NCBI RefSeq assembly: GCF_001544755.2
Contig: NZ_FCOF02000022.1
Location: forward strand, 37,532-101,531
Direction: 5' to 3'
Origin: Caballeronia catudaia
GTDB taxonomy: Bacteria > Pseudomonadota > Gammaproteobacteria > Burkholderiales > Burkholderiaceae
Length of the DNA: 64,000 nt
Part shown: one piece after another, positions 1 to 8,096 of the stretch
How positions within the stretch are numbered: position 1 is the stretch's first letter
Layout: each line of letters starts with the position of its first letter
Translations under genes and position numbers: made by a program
Notes under the pieces: generated by a model
Database searches by the model: none
What the model was told of the DNA's origin: nothing
Seen by the model: the letters and a program-made list of their open reading frames with translations, nothing else

Positions 1-1887
1 TACGTCGGAACGCTTGTTTCGCATAACGAAGACAGCGCCATGATCACGGCCGAGCTTAACGAGCGCGACCGTAACGGCAAGGTGCTCGACTATGTCAAGT
101 TCAATCACCTGCTCGAGGCGCAGATCCGCAAGCCGTTCGAGGACGCAGGCTATGAGATCCAGATCATCGGATTCGCGAAACAAATTGGCGATATCGCCGA
201 TGGCGCCACGGCCGTGCTCGGTTTCTGCGGCATCGCACTACTGTTGACTGCGCTCGCGGTCTACTGGTACTGCCATTCGATTCGCTTCACGGTGCTGCTG
301 ATCGCCTGTTCCCTCACGTCACTGGTCTGGCAGTTCGGCACGCTTAAGCTGCTGGGATTCGGCCTCGATCCGCTCGCCGTGCTGGTGCCTTTCCTGGTTT
401 TCGCGATTGGCGTGTCGCACGGCGTGCAGCAGGTCAACTTCATCGTGCGTGAGATCGCGCATGGCAACAATTCGTTTGATGCGGCGCGCCATAGCTTCAG
501 CGGTTTGCTGATTCCGGGTGTGCTGGCCCTCGTCACCGCATTCGTGTCTTTCATCACGCTGCTGTTGATTCCGATTCCCATGGTGCGCGAGCTGGCTATT
601 ACTGCGTCGCTCGGCGTCGGCTACAAAATCGTGACGAACCTCGTGTTGCTGCCCGTCGCCGCTTCGTGCTTTCACTTCACAAAGAGCTATGCGGACAGCG
701 CACTCAAACGCAGCGAGCGGCGCTCGTCATGGTTGCGTGGACTCGCGCGCATCGCCCAGCCGCGCTATGCAGGCGTGACCGTGGCGCTGACGCTCGTGGT
801 TTTCGCTCTCGCTGCCTGGCAAAGCCGCGACCGCGTGATCGGTACGCTTCAGCCGGGTGCGCCCGAACTGCGTGCGGATGCGCGCTTCAACCAAGATGCG
901 ACGTCGATCGCGGCGAACTACGACATTGGTCTCGACTGGCTCACGCTCGCAATCGAGTCGGGAGGCAAGGCATGCGACAACCCTGTTGTCGGACTCTACG
1001 AAGACGATCTGACGAGCACGCTGCGTGACGAGCCCGGCGTGGTGTCAGTGCAGTCATACGCCGGGATGCTGCGCCGCTACAACCAGGGCTATAACGAAGA
1101 CTATCCGAAGATGAACGTTGTGCCGATCGACCCCGAAAACTACGGCGCGGTTTCGGTGGATGCCGGCCGAGTGAAGGGCTTCATGAAGGCCAATTGTGGC
1201 ATGACAGCGGTCCATCTTTTTCTCACCGATCACAAGGCCACGACGATTAGCCGAATTCTCGACGACGTGAAGCAATACCGCGCATCGCACGTATTTCCGG
1301 GTATCAATGTACGGCTTGCGGCGGGAAACGCGGGCGTGCTAGCGGCCATCAACGAAGAGGTGGAGAAGAGCGAGTTGCCGATGATGCTCTATGTCTACGC
1401 TGCCATCCTGATTTTGGTGTTCCTCGCCTACCGTGACTGGCGTGCAATGCTCGCGTGCTGTTTGCCGCTCACGGTCGCAACTTTCATTGGTTATTGGTTC
1501 ATGAAGGAGTTGCAAATCGGGCTGACGGTGGCGACGCTTCCGGTCATGGTACTGGCCGTGGGTATTGGCGTGGACTATGCGTTCTATATCTACAACCGCT
1601 TGCAGGTGCATCTAGCGGGTGGCCAGAACATTGTGAAGGCGGTGCAGCACGCGATGCTCGAGGTCGGCGTAGCGACGATCTTCACGGCGATCACATTGGC
1701 CATCGGTGTGGCGACGTGGAGCTTCTCAGCACTGAAATTTCAGGCGGACATGGGCAAGCTGCTGGCGTTCATGTTCCTTGTGAACCTGCTGATGGCGATG
1801 ACCGCGCTGCCGGCGTTGGCGTCGGTCCTGGAGCGCTGGTTTCCGCGCCGCAAGCCGGCGCGCGCGCCGGGGCTTTTCAGCCACTGA
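1..1887 (+). CDS. RND/MMPL-family hydrophobe exporter, 5'-truncated by the window edge
   Basis: The frame is open from base 1, so the gene starts upstream; the visible part is about 628 residues. It shows the RND superfamily pattern: a cluster of about five membrane helices, a large soluble domain (roughly residues 290-460), then a second helix cluster. The second cluster carries the conserved GVDYAFYIYNRL-type segment, where the Asp lies in the proton-relay region. This is the MMPL/HAE3 type (single polypeptide, hydrophobic substrates), not the three-part HAE1 type found later in the window. The Ycf48-like gene starts 13 bases downstream, and MMPL plus Ycf48-like is a recurring pair in proteobacterial catabolic clusters for hydrophobic compounds. 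The substrate is unknown; uptake or export linked to the downstream catabolic genes is inference. Confidence 0.85.
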   Translation, partial: YVGTLVSHNEDSAMITAELNERDRNGKVLDYVKFNHLLEAQIRKPFEDAGYEIQIIGFAKQIGDIADGATAVLGFCGIALLLTALAVYWYCHSIRFTVLLIACSLTSLVWQFGTLKLLGFGLDPLAVLVPFLVFAIGVSHGVQQVNFIVREIAHGNNSFDAARHSFSGLLIPGVLALVTAFVSFITLLLIPIPMVRELAITASLGVGYKIVTNLVLLPVAASCFHFTKSYADSALKRSERRSSWLRGLARIAQPRYAGVTVALTLVVFALAAWQSRDRVIGTLQPGAPELRADARFNQDATSIAANYDIGLDWLTLAIESGGKACDNPVVGLYEDDLTSTLRDEPGVVSVQSYAGMLRRYNQGYNEDYPKMNVVPIDPENYGAVSVDAGRVKGFMKANCGMTAVHLFLTDHKATTISRILDDVKQYRASHVFPGINVRLAAGNAGVLAAINEEVEKSELPMMLYVYAAILILVFLAYRDWRAMLACCLPLTVATFIGYWFMKELQIGLTVATLPVMVLAVGIGVDYAFYIYNRLQVHLAGGQNIVKAVQHAMLEVGVATIFTAITLAIGVATWSFSALKFQADMGKLLAFMFLVNLLMAMTALPALASVLERWFPRRKPARAPGLFSH

Positions 1888-1900
1888 CTGGAGACCAATC

Positions 1901-2866
1901 ATGATCAAGATGTTTGTTGCCGGCGCGGCCTTGTGTGCGAGCGTCGCGGCCTTCGCTCAAGCACAGGGAGCGGTCGCGGACTGGGCGGCCAAACCCGCGC
2001 ATGCCTGGACAGCGCCGAGGCACATGATGTTGATGGACGCGGCGCGCGCCGGATCGCGCATCGTTGCCGTAGGGGAGCACGGCGTAGTCGTGATGTCAGA
2101 TGACGAGGGGAAAACGTGGCGTCAGTCTAACCATGTTCCGGTTTCTGCAACCCTTTCCGCGGTCACTTTTGCCGACGCGCAGCACGGCTGGACGGTCGGA
2201 CAGTGGGGCGTGATTCTCGCGACGAGCGACGGCGGCGAGACATGGCAAAAGCAGCGGATAGACCTCTCAGTTGACCAGCCGTTGTTCTCCGTGCTCTTTA
2301 CTACTGCTCGGGACGGAATCGCGGTGGGCCTATGGTCACTCATGCTCGTCACCCATGATGGTGGCAAGTCGTGGACGAAAGTGAGTGTGCCGAAACCACC
2401 GGGTAGTGGTCGTGCCGACCGCAACCTTTACCACGTCTTTTCTGATCGTCACGGTGTGCTTTACATCGACTCTGAGCAGGGAATGGTGCTGAAGTCCACG
2501 GATGGCGGGGCGAACTGGAATTATCAGGCGACGGGCGGCAAAGGGACGCTGTGGACGGGCGTGGCGCTGCCCGACGGCCGGATCATCGTAGGCGGTTTGC
2601 TGGGCGGCCTGTACCAGAGCAGCGACGATGGGGCGACATGGACGGCGCTGAACGCGGGCACGAAGAGTTCGATCACCGATCTTTTGACGACCGGGAATGG
2701 ACTGATGGGCGTCGGGCTCGATGGCCTTGTTTTCCGGCAACGCGAGGGCAGTACTTCGTTCGAGGTTCAACAGCGCGCGGATCGTGCGTCCCTCACGGCC
2801 GCGGTGATCGATCGCACCGGCAAGCCGTTGCTGTTTTCGCAGGACGGTGTGCTGGTGGGGCCTTGA
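1901..2866 (+). CDS. Ycf48-like/BNR-repeat beta-propeller protein, exported
   Basis: A 321-residue protein with an N-terminal signal peptide (hydrophobic stretch to about residue 20, then AFAQA). Repeated blades of the form GWTVGQWGVILATSDGGETW (near residue 90) and KSTDGGANW match the photosystem II assembly factor Ycf48/sialidase-like fold (PF14870 type). In heterotrophs these proteins accompany MMPL-type RND transporters, which is the arrangement here (13-base gap). It probably acts in the periplasm as an accessory to the transporter; no catalytic residues are evident. The start at 1901 follows a GGAGA ribosome-binding site. Confidence 0.8.
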   Translation: MIKMFVAGAALCASVAAFAQAQGAVADWAAKPAHAWTAPRHMMLMDAARAGSRIVAVGEHGVVVMSDDEGKTWRQSNHVPVSATLSAVTFADAQHGWTVGQWGVILATSDGGETWQKQRIDLSVDQPLFSVLFTTARDGIAVGLWSLMLVTHDGGKSWTKVSVPKPPGSGRADRNLYHVFSDRHGVLYIDSEQGMVLKSTDGGANWNYQATGGKGTLWTGVALPDGRIIVGGLLGGLYQSSDDGATWTALNAGTKSSITDLLTTGNGLMGVGLDGLVFRQREGSTSFEVQQRADRASLTAAVIDRTGKPLLFSQDGVLVGP

Positions 2867-2898
2867 GCATGCTGCATTTCCTGCCGCATGTGTATATC

Positions 2899-2908
2899 GC
2901 AGTACTGC
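2899..2908. promoter_or_regulatory. Perfect 10-bp palindrome upstream of the first amine oxidase
   Basis: GCAGTACTGC is a perfect inverted repeat embedded in AT-rich sequence (tatatc on the left, atataatt on the right) in the 67-base gap between the Ycf48-like gene and the amine oxidase. The position would suit an operator overlapping a promoter. The protein that might bind it is unknown. Confidence 0.3.
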
Positions 2909-2933
2909 ATATAATTGAAACAGGAGTGGCGCG

Positions 2934-4433
2934 ATGGAAGTCGAGACGGAACCGAAAATGATTCGCAGGCCGCCCGCGCGGAGCCGGCGCCGGTTCCTCC
3001 ACCTTGCCGCAGCAGGTGCTGCGACGCTGGCTGCCGATGGAGTGTCACTCGCGCAAAGTGCGGTTACGAAGCCCGCGAGAGACCGTGAGGTATTGGACGT
3101 CGCGATCATCGGCGCGGGTCTCGCAGGATTGACCGCGGGCCGTGACCTCCAGCTGGCTGGATGCGATTCGTTTGCCGTGCTTGAGGCACGCGATCGCGTC
3201 GGTGGACGAACCTATAACCATGACCTCGGCCACGGCGTCGTTTCCGAAGCCGGAGGGCAGTGGATCGGTCCCGGTCAGACCGCGATCTTCGATCTGGCGC
3301 GTCAGCTCGAGATCGACACATTTCCGAGCTGGTACGCAGGCAGGACCGTCGTGATGGCGCAGGACACTATTGTGGCCCAAGATTTTCATGGCGGCACCGG
3401 GGGTGACGACACGATCGGCAACCGGCTTGCCGAACTGTCGCGGGGCGTGCCATCCCGCGCGCCATGGAAGGCACCCAATCTGGCGGAATTGGATAGGCTC
3501 TCTTACGGCGAGTGGCTTTCGCAGCAGGGCGTGAAATACGAGGACGGCTACTTTCTCGCGCTAGCCGCGAAGCTGACGACGGGCGGTGCGCCGGCGCAGC
3601 TGGGTCTGCTGCACTACTTGTCGATGATCAACAGCGCTAGCTGCAACTATACGCAACTCGAAGCATTCAAGGGCGGGGCGCAGGAAACGCGCATCGTCGG
3701 CGGCTCACAGCGTCTGAGCATCAAGATGGCTGAGCAGCTCGGCGACAAGGTCAGGCTTTCCTCGCCGGTGCGCAAGATCACTGGCTGGGATCGCGAAGTC
3801 GTCGAGCTGCTCACCGATCAAGGCTCGATTAAGGCGAGTCGCGTCATCGTTGCGATGAATCCGGCGCTGTGCAATCAGGTCGTGTTCGATCCGCCGTTGC
3901 CCAGCGGGCGGGCTCAACTCCAGGAGCATTGGCCCACAAACGCCCCTATGCGCAAAACTGTCCACGTCTACGACAAGCCGTTCTGGCGCGACGCCGGCTA
4001 CTGCGGAACGATCTTCCAGGTCGGCGGCCCCGTTTTCATGACGTACGACAACTCGCCTCCCGACGCATCGCTCGGCGTGATCGCCGCATTCGTCGCGCCG
4101 GGGATGCTGCCTGAAAACCCCGAAATGGCCGAGCAGACGCTGTCGGCGACATATGCCAAGGCATTCGGAGCGCGCGCGCTGCATCCGACACAGTTCCATG
4201 ACTACGACTGGGGCCGGGTCGATCCGTGGACCCTGCATTGCATCAATCCCATGCCACCGGGCTTCTGGACGAAGTGGGGCAAATATCTGCACCCCGAAGT
4301 GGGGCGCCTGATCTGGTCGGGGACCGAAACTGCCGACCTCTGGGCGGGTGCGATGGACGGTGCCGTGCGTTCGGGCCACCGCGCTGCCTTGCAGGCGCTG
4401 GCCGCTTTCACTCGACGCGCCGGGGTGGCCTGA
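2934..4433 (+). CDS. Tat-exported flavin amine oxidase/dehydrogenase, copy 1
   Basis: A 499-residue flavin monoamine oxidase-family protein. The N-terminus has a twin-arginine signal (SRRRFLHLAAAGAA, residues about 18-32), so the folded FAD enzyme should be exported. The FAD dinucleotide site GAGLAGLTAGRDL is followed by EARDRVGGRTYN, and the C-terminal flavin motif is WSGTETADLWAG. Lys341 (MRKTVHVY) aligns with the lysine that holds the flavin N5 water in MAO. The usual aromatic-cage Tyr of the SGYMEG motif is Ala473 here (AGAMDG). The cytochrome c gene follows with no gap, so cytochrome c is the likely electron acceptor, as known for the NicA2 nicotine dehydrogenase with CycN. The substrate is unknown. 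ATG 2934 has an AGGAG site; ATG 2958 is an alternative. Confidence 0.85.
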   Translation: MEVETEPKMIRRPPARSRRRFLHLAAAGAATLAADGVSLAQSAVTKPARDREVLDVAIIGAGLAGLTAGRDLQLAGCDSFAVLEARDRVGGRTYNHDLGHGVVSEAGGQWIGPGQTAIFDLARQLEIDTFPSWYAGRTVVMAQDTIVAQDFHGGTGGDDTIGNRLAELSRGVPSRAPWKAPNLAELDRLSYGEWLSQQGVKYEDGYFLALAAKLTTGGAPAQLGLLHYLSMINSASCNYTQLEAFKGGAQETRIVGGSQRLSIKMAEQLGDKVRLSSPVRKITGWDREVVELLTDQGSIKASRVIVAMNPALCNQVVFDPPLPSGRAQLQEHWPTNAPMRKTVHVYDKPFWRDAGYCGTIFQVGGPVFMTYDNSPPDASLGVIAAFVAPGMLPENPEMAEQTLSATYAKAFGARALHPTQFHDYDWGRVDPWTLHCINPMPPGFWTKWGKYLHPEVGRLIWSGTETADLWAGAMDGAVRSGHRAALQALAAFTRRAGVA

Positions 4434-5120
4434 ATGAAACGGGCATGGATCGTAAGCGGAGTCGTCGGGCTGGCCGCTGTGCTGGGCGTCGGAGTGCTTT
4501 ACGGGCGCGAGTACCTGGACGGTCTGCATTTTGAAAAAGCGATGAGCGAGATCGACAGGTTGCAAGTGGCCAACGGTGGCTCCTGGCCGCAACCACAGGA
4601 GACGTGCTATTTCTGCCACGGTGCGCAGGGACAGTCCGTCAACGCCTGGTACCCGTCGCTGGCGGGACAGCCACAGGACTATCTCATCGCCCAATTGCGC
4701 GCGTTCGCCGACGGGCAACGGCCCAATGCTTATATGGGGCCGATTTCGAGGGACCTTACCGACGAGCAGATCGCATCCTTGGGTGCCTTCTTTGCGAGGC
4801 AGACGCCGGTCCAAAGCGCACCGGCGCGCAAACAGGCGGGGCTAGAAAAGCGCGGCATGGCACTCGTGGCGGAAAAAAGTTGCCAAGCGTGCCACGGAGC
4901 GGCGTTCATGGGTAAAAACCAGGTTCCGCGTCTGGCGGGACAGGGCGAAACCTATCTCGCGAGACAGCTTGCGGCATTCAAAACAGGCGAGCGTCACGAC
5001 CCGAGCGGCGCAATGAATGGGCTGGCGGCCACGCTGTCGGACGAAGACGTAAAGGCGGTGGCCAACTATCTTGCCAGTCTGACGCTGGTCGGCAGCACCG
5101 CAGGCACGGGCACAAAATAG
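4434..5120 (+). CDS. Dihaem c-type cytochrome (c4-like), copy 1
   Basis: A 228-residue protein with an N-terminal hydrophobic anchor or signal (about residues 5-23) and two CxxCH haem sites, CYFCHG (Cys58/Cys61/His62) and CQACHG (about residue 150). Each site is followed by the SLAGQ or RLAGQ and LxxF pattern of cytochrome c4 tandem domains. The ATG directly abuts the amine-oxidase stop codon, so the two are translationally coupled. The likely role is periplasmic acceptor for that enzyme, passing electrons to the terminal oxidase. A paralogue in the same arrangement is at 17039-17698. Confidence 0.87.
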   Translation: MKRAWIVSGVVGLAAVLGVGVLYGREYLDGLHFEKAMSEIDRLQVANGGSWPQPQETCYFCHGAQGQSVNAWYPSLAGQPQDYLIAQLRAFADGQRPNAYMGPISRDLTDEQIASLGAFFARQTPVQSAPARKQAGLEKRGMALVAEKSCQACHGAAFMGKNQVPRLAGQGETYLARQLAAFKTGERHDPSGAMNGLAATLSDEDVKAVANYLASLTLVGSTAGTGTK

Positions 5121-5179
5121 CGGCCCGCGTACCGAAGAGAGGTTTGAGGGACGGGAAATACCTGTCTTTTTTTAACTCA

Positions 5180-5207
5180 TAATGTTTGTACATGATGCCT
5201 ATGTTGG
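5180..5207 (+). promoter_or_regulatory. Shared promoter-like motif, copy A
   Basis: This stretch resembles two others ahead of operons in the same cluster (11900-11925 and 15328-15356): TAAT, then TTG-TA, then CCTATGTTGG. The preceding bases are also alike in copies A and B (GGGAA-TACC-GTC followed by a T run). A shared regulator or sigma-factor site is inferred; no transcription start is known. Confidence 0.45.
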
Positions 5208-5212
5208 TCACA

Positions 5213-5232
5213 ATGTTCTATAAAATGAACAT
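5213..5232. promoter_or_regulatory. Inverted repeat ATGTTC-N8-GAACAT over a TATAAA box
   Basis: A perfect 6-bp inverted repeat with an 8-base AT-only spacer (tataaaat), just downstream of the shared motif and about 105 bases before the reductase start codon. An operator overlapping a -10 element is a reasonable reading. The binding protein is unknown. Confidence 0.35.
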
Positions 5233-5336
5233 GCATCATTGCTGCATTACCTGATAGCGGAGTTCGTCACCGCCGCCGGCATCCGCCGCGTTTGAAAGAC
5301 GCACCGTTGGACCCAATCATCTTTTAGGAGACGAGC

Positions 5337-6470
5337 ATGGCAAAGCATCCCGTGGTTGTATATGGCGCAAGTGGTTATACCGGCATGTTGATCATGGACT
5401 GGCTGATCGACCAGGACATTCCCTTTACCGCCGTGGCGCGCAACGCAAAGCGCACGCAGGAAATGATGGCGCAGCGGGTCGTGCGCCTCGAATCTGCGAA
5501 CTACGAAATCATCGAGGTCGAACACACCGTCGATTCGCTCGTGAATGCTTTTCGCGGCGCGAAGGTCGTGTGCACCACCGTCGGGCCGTTCTTCGACTTC
5601 GGCCTGGCTACGGTGGAGGCGGCACTCAAGGCCGGTTGTCACTACCTGGACACCACCGGCGAGCAACATTTCATCCGCCAGGCGCGCGAGCAGTTTGGCG
5701 AGCTCTACCGTCAGGCCGGGCTGCTGTTGTCGCCGTCGAACGCGTACATGTACACCTTCGCGGAAATCGCGGCGGAGCTGGCGCTCGAGACGCCGGGTGT
5801 CGATGCGCTGGAGACGGCGACCTTAACGCGCGGCCCGCGCGGCGCCGGCGCCGGTGTGAGCGTGGGCTCCACGGCGACCATCTTCGGAGGCTATCGCCAG
5901 GAGTCGTGCTATCTGTGGGAAAAGAAGCTGGTGCCGCACGACAAGCACGCTTCGTTCAATGTTGCCTCCCCCGATTTTCTGCAGCCGGTGTTCGCGTTGC
6001 CGTGGGGCGGCACGTCGCTGCCGGTGTATTTCGAGCAGGATCCCCGTGTGCGTAGCTGTATCTCGTGCGTGGGCTTCTACGACAACAACGCGATGCAGAT
6101 GGTGCATGGTCTCAGTCAGAAGTGGGATGCGGAATACGCGCACCTGCCGCGCGAGCAGCAGGATGCGGTGCTCAAGCAGCTTGTCGATTCCGTGACACCG
6201 TCGATGCCGCCGCGCGAGCGCACGTCGCTTCATCGCACGGTCGACTTCGCGATCGGCCGCGGTCAGCTTGCGGCGGTTCGGGCGACCGTGCACGGCATCA
6301 CGCCGTATATCGCTACGGGAGCCATCCATGCTTCCGGCATCGCGAAGCTTCTCGACGGCGACACCGCGAAGGTTGGCTTCGCATCCGGCTCGAAGGCATT
6401 CGGCCATCGCTATCTGCTCGGGTTCCTCGAGCAGCGCGGACTCGCGCGCGCGACCGTCGCGCAGCTGTAA
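5337..6470 (+). CDS. Saccharopine dehydrogenase-like NAD(P)-dependent reductase
   Basis: 377 residues. The N-terminal Rossmann motif VVVYGASGYTGMLIMDWL (residues 5-22) and the following segments match the saccharopine dehydrogenase/trans-acting enoyl reductase group (PF03435). The family reduces imines or enoyl groups, or forms C-N bonds, with NAD(P)H. The start has an AGGAG site eight bases upstream. It is the first gene of a run (reductase, ligase, thiolase, flavin oxidoreductase) with short gaps, probably one operon driven from the motif at 5180. In an amine pathway it could act on an imine or amino-acid-like product; that is inference. Confidence 0.72.
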   Translation: MAKHPVVVYGASGYTGMLIMDWLIDQDIPFTAVARNAKRTQEMMAQRVVRLESANYEIIEVEHTVDSLVNAFRGAKVVCTTVGPFFDFGLATVEAALKAGCHYLDTTGEQHFIRQAREQFGELYRQAGLLLSPSNAYMYTFAEIAAELALETPGVDALETATLTRGPRGAGAGVSVGSTATIFGGYRQESCYLWEKKLVPHDKHASFNVASPDFLQPVFALPWGGTSLPVYFEQDPRVRSCISCVGFYDNNAMQMVHGLSQKWDAEYAHLPREQQDAVLKQLVDSVTPSMPPRERTSLHRTVDFAIGRGQLAAVRATVHGITPYIATGAIHASGIAKLLDGDTAKVGFASGSKAFGHRYLLGFLEQRGLARATVAQL

Positions 6471-6517
6471 CGGGCGCGAGCACGGAATCTCCGAACAGAT
6501 TCAGGGAAATATCGGAC

Positions 6518-8071
6518 ATGGCAATCATTGACTTTTTCGATCGCGGTTGGCGTATTAATCCCAACGGCATCGCTTACATTCAGGACGAGCGAAGCTATTC
6601 GTTCAGTGAAGTTCACGCGCTGTCGTGCCGTATCGCCAACGGACTGCTCGCGGCAGGCTTCGAAAAGGAAGCGAAGGCGGCGGTCTGGGCCGATAACGAC
6701 GTCACGGCATGGACCTGCACGCTCGGGCTGTGGCGCGCAGGCGTGGTGTGGATCCCGGTCAACGGGCGCAACGCGCCGCAGGAGAACCAGTACCTCCTCG
6801 AGGCCTTCGATTGCGAAGCGCTGTTTTTTCACCAGGCATTCGCACCGACGATCGAGGCGCTGCGTCCCAGCCTGCCCAAAGTGAGGCTCTGGATCTGTAT
6901 CGATGCTGATCTGCCGTGGGCGCCGTCGCTCGAGAAATGGAGCGCGGCGCAACCTGCGACCGAGCCGAGCGTCGATTACGACATGGACGACATCGTGACG
7001 CTTTCTGCCACGGGCGGGACGACGGGTTTGCCGAAGGGCGTGATGAACACGCATCGCGCGTTTCAGACCTACTTCGCGCAGTTCATGATGGCGTTTCCGT
7101 ACGGCGTGGAGCGTCCGGTGAATCTTGCGGCGGCGCCTATGACCCATACCGCCGGAATGCTCTCGCTGCCGTGTACCGCCCGCGGCGGCACGGTGGTCGT
7201 GCTGCCCAAGCCGGAGCCGGCGCTGCTGCTCGCGGCGATCGCGAACCATCGGGTGACGGAGTTCTTCCTGCCGCCGACGGTGATCTACCGACTGCTCGAT
7301 ATTCCCGGTATCGAGAACCAGGACTTCTCCTCGCTCAGATGCTTTTTGTATGGAGCGGCACCCATGTCGGTGGAAAAGCTCAAACGCGCGATCGAGGTGT
7401 TCGGTCCGGTGATGGCGGGCGGATACGGCCAGACTGAAGCCCCGGCGTCGATCTCCTATCTCACGCCGGCCGAGCACTTCGTGGATGGTGCGCTTGCTCC
7501 GGAAAGCCGGCTTTCGTCGGTGGGCAGACCCAATCCGCTGATTCGTGTCGAAATCATGAGCGATCGTGGCGAGACCCTGCCCCGGGGCGAAACCGGCGAA
7601 ATCTGCGTTCGTGGCGACCTCGTGATGAAGGGCTACTTCAAGGCGCCCGACAAGACCGCCGAAACGATCGTGAACGGCTGGTTGCGCACGGGCGACGTCG
7701 GTCATATGGATGACGAAGGATATCTGCACATCACCGACCGCAAGAAGGACATGATCATCAGCGGCGGCTTCAATGTCTATCCGAGCGAAGTCGAGCAGGT
7801 GATCTGGGCGCACCCGGCGGTACAGGACTGCGCGGTGATCGGGGTGCCCGACGAAAAGTGGGGCGAGGCGGTGAAGGCGGTGGTGGAGCTTTACGCTGGT
7901 CAGAGCGTCAGTGCTGAAGAACTCGTGGCGTTATGCAAGGAGAAACTCGGCTCGGTGAAATCACCGAAGAGTGTGGACTTCATTGCGGCACTGCCGCGCA
8001 GCACCGCCGGCAAGGTGCTGAAGAAAGACCTCCGCGAGCAATACTGGCAAGGACAAGCCCGCCGGATCTGA
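6518..8071 (+). CDS. Acyl-CoA synthetase (AMP-dependent ligase)
   Basis: 517 residues from ATG 6518 (MAIIDFFDRGWR), preceded by an AGGGA site; an earlier in-frame start would overlap the reductase gene and is unlikely. It has the adenylate-forming signatures: the P-loop-like LSATGGTTGLPKGVM, the YGQTEAP motif, the TGDVGHMDDEGY adenosine-binding motif and the C-terminal catalytic Lys in PRSTAGKVLKKDLR. It makes an acyl-CoA from a carboxylate, ATP and CoA in the cytoplasm. Its place between the reductase and the thiolase implies that a carboxylic acid made by the oxidases is activated here. The exact acid cannot be told from sequence. Confidence 0.88.
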   Translation: MAIIDFFDRGWRINPNGIAYIQDERSYSFSEVHALSCRIANGLLAAGFEKEAKAAVWADNDVTAWTCTLGLWRAGVVWIPVNGRNAPQENQYLLEAFDCEALFFHQAFAPTIEALRPSLPKVRLWICIDADLPWAPSLEKWSAAQPATEPSVDYDMDDIVTLSATGGTTGLPKGVMNTHRAFQTYFAQFMMAFPYGVERPVNLAAAPMTHTAGMLSLPCTARGGTVVVLPKPEPALLLAAIANHRVTEFFLPPTVIYRLLDIPGIENQDFSSLRCFLYGAAPMSVEKLKRAIEVFGPVMAGGYGQTEAPASISYLTPAEHFVDGALAPESRLSSVGRPNPLIRVEIMSDRGETLPRGETGEICVRGDLVMKGYFKAPDKTAETIVNGWLRTGDVGHMDDEGYLHITDRKKDMIISGGFNVYPSEVEQVIWAHPAVQDCAVIGVPDEKWGEAVKAVVELYAGQSVSAEELVALCKEKLGSVKSPKSVDFIAALPRSTAGKVLKKDLREQYWQGQARRI

Positions 8072-8096
8072 GTCAGCCACGTTGAGAGAAAACACC

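Noticed and set aside
4225..4262. Covalent 8-alpha-cysteinyl FAD in the amine oxidases (Cys in LHCINPMPPGF and LTCVSAIPPGF)
   Set aside because: A Cys lies near the place of the flavin-linked Cys of MAO, but the spacing to PPG differs by one residue, so covalent flavin cannot be claimed.
5180..5232. A sigma-54 (-24/-12) promoter in motif A
   Set aside because: No TGGC-N-TTGC arrangement with correct spacing could be found in any of the three copies.
6410..7813. 467-codon open frame on the - strand opposite the acyl-CoA ligase
   Set aside because: It mirrors the ligase gene in high-GC DNA, is His/Arg-rich and has no domain; the + strand protein has all ligase motifs.
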